DNA from: an uncultured Clostridia bacterium | GTDB taxonomy: Bacteria; Bacillota; Clostridia; TANB77; CAG-508 | Length of the DNA stretch: 20,846 nt | NCBI GenBank assembly: GCA_947632525.1 | Contig: CANRPQ010000012.1 | Span: 1 to 20,846, forward strand | Reading direction: 5' to 3' | Part shown: positions 16,629 to 20,846 of the stretch, piece after piece | Layout of the letters: every line of letters starts with the position of its first letter | Numbering within the stretch: the first letter of the stretch is position 1 | Position numbers and translations under genes: made by a program | The notes under the pieces: model-generated | Database searches by the model: none | What the model was told of the DNA's origin: nothing | What the model saw: only the letters and a program-made list of their open reading frames with translations

Positions 16629-18434
16629 ATGAATGAGCAAAAAAATGACAAGAAAGAGCAGAACAATAAGAAAAATTGGTATTATTTAGTTGCTATAATT
16701 ATACTTGTTATAGCAGTTGCAGGAATAGCAATTTGGTATTTTACTACAGGTAAGCAAAAGGAAAATGATAATGAAATAGCATATACAGAGTTAATTAAAA
16801 AAATTGATGAAGGTGCTATAGAAAAAGTTGAAATGACAGTTGGAAGTACATCTGCAAAAGTTAAATTACGTGGAGAGGAAGAAGAAAAAAATGCTATTGT
16901 TCCAAATACACAAGCTTTTGTAGAATTAATTCAAACAAAAACATTAGAAGGAAACAATATAGAGTTAATTCAGAAAAAACAAAATGTTTTGATTAGTATT
17001 TCACAAACTTTATTTTCACTATTGCCAACTATTATGCTAGTAGTTTTATTTATTGTAATATTCAAAATGCAAGGTTTAGGCGACAAAGGTAAAGTATATG
17101 ATGCAGAAACTACTAAATCTAAAATAAAATTTGACGATGTAGCAGGCTTAGAGGAAGAAAAAAATGAAATGCTAGAAATTGTAGATTTCTTAAAAGATCC
17201 AAAAAAATTTAACGAAATGGGAGCTAAAATACCAAGAGGAGTTCTTCTTTGTGGTAAGCCTGGTACAGGTAAAACTTTAATAGCTAAAGCAATTGCAGGT
17301 GAAGCTAAAGTACCTTTTATATCTATGAGTGGTTCTGAATTTATTGAAATGTTTGCAGGGCTTGGTGCATCCCGTGTAAGAAAGCTATTTGAAAAGGCAA
17401 AAAAAGTTGCTCCATGTATTGTGTTTATAGATGAAATTGATGCAATTGGATCTAGAAGAACAAGTGGAAATGGTGCAGAATCTGAAAATAATCAAACATT
17501 AAATCAATTATTAGTAGAGATGGATGGATTTGATACAGAAGAAACAATTATTGTTTTAGCTGCTACAAATAGACCAGAAATGCTTGATAAAGCACTATTA
17601 AGACCTGGCAGATTTGATAGACAAATTACAATTGCACTTCCTGATATGAAAGGAAGAGAAGAAATATTAAAAATTCATGCAAAAGGTAAAAAATTTGCAG
17701 AAGATGTTAAATTAAAGGATATTGCAGGAGACACTGCCGGATTTACAGGAGCAGAGCTTGCTAATATTCTAAACGAAGCAGCAATTATTGCAACAATTAA
17801 AGATCATGAAGCTATTACAAATGATGATGTAGAAGATGCAGTTAAAAAAGTAACAGTAGGGCTAGAAAGACAAAGTAGAGTAATATCTGACAAAGATAAA
17901 AAATTAACTGCATATCATGAGGCAGGACATGCTATTGTTAGTAGCCAATTAGAAAGTCAAAAGGACATCAAAGAAGTATCAATTATTCCTCGTGGTATTG
18001 CAGGTGGATATACAATGTATAAAACAAATGAAGATAAATATTACATTTCTAAAACAGAAATGGAAGAAAAATTGATAGCTTTACTTGGTGGACGTGCTGC
18101 TGAAAAAGTCGCATTAAATGATATTTCTACAGGAGCAAGTAATGATATAGAAGTTGCAACTCAAATTGCAAAAGATATGATTACTAAATATGGAATGAGT
18201 GACAACTTAGGACCAATTTCTATTAATACAGAAAAGGATCCATATGAATTACAATTACTAGGGGATAAGTTTGGAGATGCAGTAGGTGCAGAAGTTAAAA
18301 TAATGTTAGATAATGCATACTTAAAAGCACAAACAATTTTAGCAAATAATATGGATAAACTAAATAAAGTAGCACAAACATTAATGGAAAAAGAAGTTAT
18401 TTCAAGCGAAGAATTTGAAAGCTTAATAAAATAG
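16629..18434 (+). CDS. ftsH: ATP-dependent zinc metalloprotease FtsH
   Basis: This encodes 601 residues with SD GAAGGAGAG upstream. Two membrane helices (about 18-38 and 128-146) flank a short extracellular domain. The AAA+ domain has Walker A GKPGTGKT (209-216), Walker B VFIDEID (265-271) and the second region of homology with Arg fingers near 325-328. The protease domain has HEAGH (430-434, Glu431 catalytic) and the third zinc ligand Asp506. The pore loop reads FAG (242-244) where most FtsH proteins have FVG. It degrades membrane and short-lived cytosolic proteins. The C-terminus stops soon after the protease domain, shorter than in E. coli. It is the last gene of the PBP-cysS-DUF1189 series. 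Confidence 0.97.
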   Translation: MNEQKNDKKEQNNKKNWYYLVAIIILVIAVAGIAIWYFTTGKQKENDNEIAYTELIKKIDEGAIEKVEMTVGSTSAKVKLRGEEEEKNAIVPNTQAFVELIQTKTLEGNNIELIQKKQNVLISISQTLFSLLPTIMLVVLFIVIFKMQGLGDKGKVYDAETTKSKIKFDDVAGLEEEKNEMLEIVDFLKDPKKFNEMGAKIPRGVLLCGKPGTGKTLIAKAIAGEAKVPFISMSGSEFIEMFAGLGASRVRKLFEKAKKVAPCIVFIDEIDAIGSRRTSGNGAESENNQTLNQLLVEMDGFDTEETIIVLAATNRPEMLDKALLRPGRFDRQITIALPDMKGREEILKIHAKGKKFAEDVKLKDIAGDTAGFTGAELANILNEAAIIATIKDHEAITNDDVEDAVKKVTVGLERQSRVISDKDKKLTAYHEAGHAIVSSQLESQKDIKEVSIIPRGIAGGYTMYKTNEDKYYISKTEMEEKLIALLGGRAAEKVALNDISTGASNDIEVATQIAKDMITKYGMSDNLGPISINTEKDPYELQLLGDKFGDAVGAEVKIMLDNAYLKAQTILANNMDKLNKVAQTLMEKEVISSEEFESLIK

Positions 18435-18444
18435 TAATATTTTA

Positions 18445-18520
18445 GTTAGGGACGTTCATTTTACCCACAAAAATGTTGGTAAAATAAACGTCCCTTAACT
18501 GACACTCTTATCAGTTAAGG
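18445..18520. terminator. Overlapping long hairpins between convergent ftsH and RluA-type genes
   Basis: GTTAGGGACGTTCATTTTACC (from 18445) pairs with GGTAAAATAAACGTCCCTTAAC (to 18499), with one mismatch and one bulge. CCTTAACTGA (18493-18502) pairs with TCAGTTAAGG (18511-18520). The two stems share 18493-18499, so only one can fully form at a time. The position fits a bidirectional terminator, though neither side has a strong T-run. The GGGACGTT... palindrome resembles small palindromic repeats scattered in clostridial genomes. Confidence 0.55.
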
Positions 18521-18525
18521 AACAT

Positions 18526-19392
18526 TTATTTACTAATCTCAATCTTTTTACCATTTAAATAATTCAAAATTCCACTGTCTGTTTTAAAATTAAAAGTAAG
18601 AGAATAACTTGTAAGCCTTTGAGTTTTATAACCTAGTTTTTTATTAATTTCATTGTTTCCATATTTACCATCTCCAACAATTGGATAACCAATATGAGCA
18701 AGATGAGCTCGTATTTGATGAGTTTTTCCAGTATGTAATGTAACATCTAAAACACTAATATTTAGTTTTTCATCAGTATTAAGTACTTCATAAGAAGTAT
18801 AAATTCTTTCATAACCTTTTTTTGGTATATCTGAAATATATACCAAAGATTTTTTAGAATCTTTAAATAAATAAGCTGTTAAATCTGCTTTTTTCTTCTT
18901 AGGAATTCCCACAACAACTGCACGATAATGCTTTTCAATTTCATGTTTTTTAAACTTTTCTAATAATATATTTAGAGATTTTTCATTTTTAGCAAATAGA
19001 ACAAGACCAGTTGTATTTCTATCTAAACGGTGACATGGCTTAATAAATCCGTTTTTATAATGATTTTCTAATAAATAAGTTAATGAATTTTCACCAGTTA
19101 CTTCAATTTGAGCAGGTTTATTAACAATGCAAATATTATCATCTTCATAAATAATATCAATATTTGAATGTTCAATACTAAGCTTTTCCAACTGCTCATC
19201 AGAAATAAACACTTTAATATGATCATTTGTATGTAAAACAACATTTTTATTTACACGAATATCATTAATACGAATATCCTTTTTACGAAGTGCCTTATAT
19301 AAAACATTTAAACTAAGACCATTAAAAGTATCTAACAAAAAAGTATTTAATTTTTTACCTTCATATTTCTCATTTACAACTAAATCTTTCAT
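18526..19392 (-). CDS. RluA-family pseudouridine synthase
   Basis: This encodes 288 residues from the ATG at 19392. The frame extends six codons further to an ATG at 19410, but that start lies between the -35 and -10 boxes of a good promoter. The N-terminal part (about 10-65, LNTFLLDTFNGLSLNVLYKALRKKDIRIN) looks like an S4 RNA-binding domain. The catalytic domain contains the RluA signature HRLDRNTTGLVLFAK with the nucleophile Asp124, and later LHTGKTHQIRAHLAHIGYPIVGDGKYG. It isomerises uridines in rRNA or tRNA; the exact target cannot be told from sequence. It is convergent with ftsH. Confidence 0.93.
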   Translation of the reverse strand: MKDLVVNEKYEGKKLNTFLLDTFNGLSLNVLYKALRKKDIRINDIRVNKNVVLHTNDHIKVFISDEQLEKLSIEHSNIDIIYEDDNICIVNKPAQIEVTGENSLTYLLENHYKNGFIKPCHRLDRNTTGLVLFAKNEKSLNILLEKFKKHEIEKHYRAVVVGIPKKKKADLTAYLFKDSKKSLVYISDIPKKGYERIYTSYEVLNTDEKLNISVLDVTLHTGKTHQIRAHLAHIGYPIVGDGKYGNNEINKKLGYKTQRLTSYSLTFNFKTDSGILNYLNGKKIEISK

Positions 19393-19398
19393 AATAAA

Positions 19399-19428
19399 AG
19401 TATACAACATTTATAATACTTATGTCAA
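19399..19428 (-). promoter_or_regulatory. Promoter for a leaderless RluA-type mRNA
   Basis: On the minus strand, TTGACA (19428-19423), an 18-nt spacer and TATACT (19404-19399) are followed after six bases by ATG at 19392. The first base of this ATG is where transcription would be expected to start. No Shine-Dalgarno sequence is present for either possible start codon. Confidence 0.65.
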
Positions 19429-19457
19429 AAAAAAGAAGGTAGGCCACCTTCTTTTTT
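19429..19457 (-). terminator. Intrinsic terminator of the DUF4190-like gene
   Basis: AAAAGAAGGT (19431-19440) pairs with ACCTTCTTTT (19446-19455) around a 5-nt loop, with A-run and T-run on either side. It lies just after the stop of the minus-strand gene at 19473 and directly before the -35 box of the next minus-strand gene. It could work in both directions. Confidence 0.85.
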
Positions 19458-19472
19458 TAGTATATTTATCTT

Positions 19473-20642
19473 CTATTGTCCTTTAAAAAATGCTTGTGTA
19501 GATGAAGAAGAACCAAGAACAATAATATAATCAGAACAGCCTATAGGTAATTGTACTGCAAATTTTGCACTTGCAATTTTAGAACTAGAAACAGAATTAC
19601 TTGATGTCATATTCATTGTTGTTACAAAATATGTATAATTATTATATTTAATAGAAGTATTATTTCCGGTTCCAGTAACACTACTACTAATACTAAAATA
19701 TGAAGTATTATCAAGACTACTCAAATCGGCATCATAATCTACTATAGCCCATTCCATACCTTCTTTGGGATCAGAATATTTATATATTGATGTAACCTTA
19801 TCACAGTATGCTTTTAACTCTTGTGCAGCAGAAGCACCTCTTGTTATCTTAGTAACTTTTACAGGAGTATTTATATATTTACCTGAATAATATTGTGAAC
19901 CAATACCCCATTCTCCAACTGATAATGGACTTTGTTTGGTAGAAGCTTTTCCAACAATATTTGTAGAAGAATTGTTGTTATTAGTATCAGTGTTTGTATT
20001 AGTATTAGTGTTAGTGTTAGTATTTGTATTTGTAATAGAATTACTATAGGTATTTGTACTATCAATATTATTATAATTATCAGTTAAAGAAGTAGATCTA
20101 GGCGTAATATATATTCTATATACATATCCATCAAAATCTTTACTTATATCAACAGTATAACTGTCAGAAGAAACTATTTTATTTCTTAATGAATAAGCAT
20201 CTTCTTCTTCTCCATTATAATATACTGTTACTATATGATCTGAATAAGAACTATTATTTAGATATACAGTATTTAATAAAGTACGAACCGATGATCCGCC
20301 CTGTGTTCCATCGTAACTTTCAAACTTAGAATTAAATGAACTTTTTAAAGTATCAGACATAACATTGGCCACTTCGTCCGCATCAATATCAATAGATTTA
20401 TACACTAATAGTCCCATAGCTAAAAAGATAGATTCTACTATTAGTACAATAAACATAATAGCACATATAACAAGTCCAACAATACTAATTACCTTTTTTT
20501 GTCCTGTTTTTCCTTTCTTTACAGTATCTACAATTCCTAAAATTAATCCAATTACAGCTAAAATTACACCAAGTGGTGCTAGCATAAATGTTACTGCTAT
20601 AATAAATGCAATAATTCCTAAAACTAATGATGCAATCCCCAT
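19473..20642 (-). CDS. DUF4190-like membrane protein with extracellular Asn/Thr linker and C-terminal beta-rich domain
   Basis: This encodes 389 residues with AAAGGAGG before the ATG. Two N-terminal hydrophobic blocks (about 3-40 and 49-80) separated by a KKGKTGQKK loop resemble DUF4190-type double-helix modules. An extracytoplasmic region of about 110 residues follows, then a low-complexity (NT)n segment and a C-terminal domain from about 240 (VGEWGIGSQYYSGKYINTPVKVTKI) that resembles DUF4352-type beta-sandwich domains of Gram-positive surface proteins. The function is unknown. It is likely anchored in the membrane with the C-terminus outside. Confidence 0.75.
   Translation of the reverse strand: MGIASLVLGIIAFIIAVTFMLAPLGVILAVIGLILGIVDTVKKGKTGQKKVISIVGLVICAIMFIVLIVESIFLAMGLLVYKSIDIDADEVANVMSDTLKSSFNSKFESYDGTQGGSSVRTLLNTVYLNNSSYSDHIVTVYYNGEEEDAYSLRNKIVSSDSYTVDISKDFDGYVYRIYITPRSTSLTDNYNNIDSTNTYSNSITNTNTNTNTNTNTNTDTNNNNSSTNIVGKASTKQSPLSVGEWGIGSQYYSGKYINTPVKVTKITRGASAAQELKAYCDKVTSIYKYSDPKEGMEWAIVDYDADLSSLDNTSYFSISSSVTGTGNNTSIKYNNYTYFVTTMNMTSSNSVSSSKIASAKFAVQLPIGCSDYIIVLGSSSSTQAFFKGQ
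19983..20036 (-). repeat. Hexanucleotide (Asn-Thr) repeat tract
   Basis: About nine degenerate 6-bp units of the type AATACT/AACACT/AATACA on the minus strand encode an NTNTNT linker in the DUF4190-like protein. Units differ at third positions. Length changes in steps of 6 bp would keep frame. Confidence 0.8.
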
Positions 20643-20811
20643 TTTATTTTCCTCCTTTGAATATTTTATAAAACTAATATATATTAATTTTAAAAAAAAG
20701 TAAATAATTTTTGTAGAAATTTGTAAAATTTACTGTATAAATGAACCTAGTAACAAAAAAATAGAATACGCATAAAATAAAAAGAAGAAATTTAATGAAA
20801 GGACAAAAAAT

Positions 20812-20846
20812 ATGCAAATTTTATTAAATGGAATTTTATGGGTACT
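20812..20846 (+). CDS. Start of an unidentified gene cut by the right edge
   Basis: ATG at 20812 has an SD-like GAAAGGA about 8-9 nt upstream and opens the frame MQILLNGILWV, hydrophobic from the start. The fragment is too short to identify. It is divergent from the DUF4190-like gene; the 169-bp gap between them is AT-rich with no clear promoter boxes that I trust. Confidence 0.5.
   Translation, partial: MQILLNGILWV

Noticed and set aside
20365..20703. 112-codon + strand frame opposite the DUF4190-like gene
   Set aside because: Shadow of the minus-strand gene, whose SD, membrane helices and terminator are clear.

Overview
This is a roughly 30% GC, AT-rich bacterial segment. Gene content and style point to a low-GC Firmicute of the Clostridia, probably an uncultured gut lineage: an hrcA-grpE-dnaK-dnaJ operon under CIRCE control, A-rich purine Shine-Dalgarno sites, several TTG/GTG starts, a PASTA-tailed class A penicillin-binding protein and a DUF1189 protein. 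The taxonomic placement is inference. No phage structural genes, integrase, tRNA, rRNA or CRISPR array were seen.

Region 1 (1-4104) is a complete-looking diversity-generating retroelement (DGR). It contains, all on the + strand: a target gene with an FGE/C-type-lectin-like C-terminus, cut by the left edge; a 124-bp variable repeat (VR, 1061-1184); a run of hairpins and a terminator; a small protein resembling the mismatch-recognition domain of MutS; an Avd-type accessory protein; a DGR-class reverse transcriptase; and the 124-bp template repeat (TR, 3481-3604). VR and TR differ at 21 positions, and every one is an adenine in TR (21 of 46 adenines, 0 of 78 other bases). This is the hallmark of adenine-directed mutagenic retrohoming. 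Structured sequence flanks TR on both sides, and a 90-residue SSB-like OB-fold gene follows it.

Region 2 (4105-10856) is the class I heat-shock operon: two CIRCE-type inverted repeats around a sigma-A-type promoter, then hrcA, grpE, dnaK and dnaJ, followed by lemA and a TPM-domain membrane protein whose glycine-rich tail is frameshifted. An intrinsic terminator closes the group.

Region 3 (10857-18520) starts with a long perfect inverted repeat in a 314-bp gap. It continues with a class A PBP, cysS, a DUF1189 membrane protein and ftsH, and ends in a pair of overlapping hairpins between convergent genes.

Region 4 (18526-20846) holds two minus-strand genes, an RluA-type pseudouridine synthase (apparently with a leaderless mRNA) and a DUF4190-like membrane protein. 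A new + strand gene starts at the right edge.

The part most worth attention is the DGR: the MutS-like protein and the OB-fold protein next to a DGR RT and TR, and the RNA structure around VR and TR. The remaining genes are ordinary housekeeping functions with a few local oddities.
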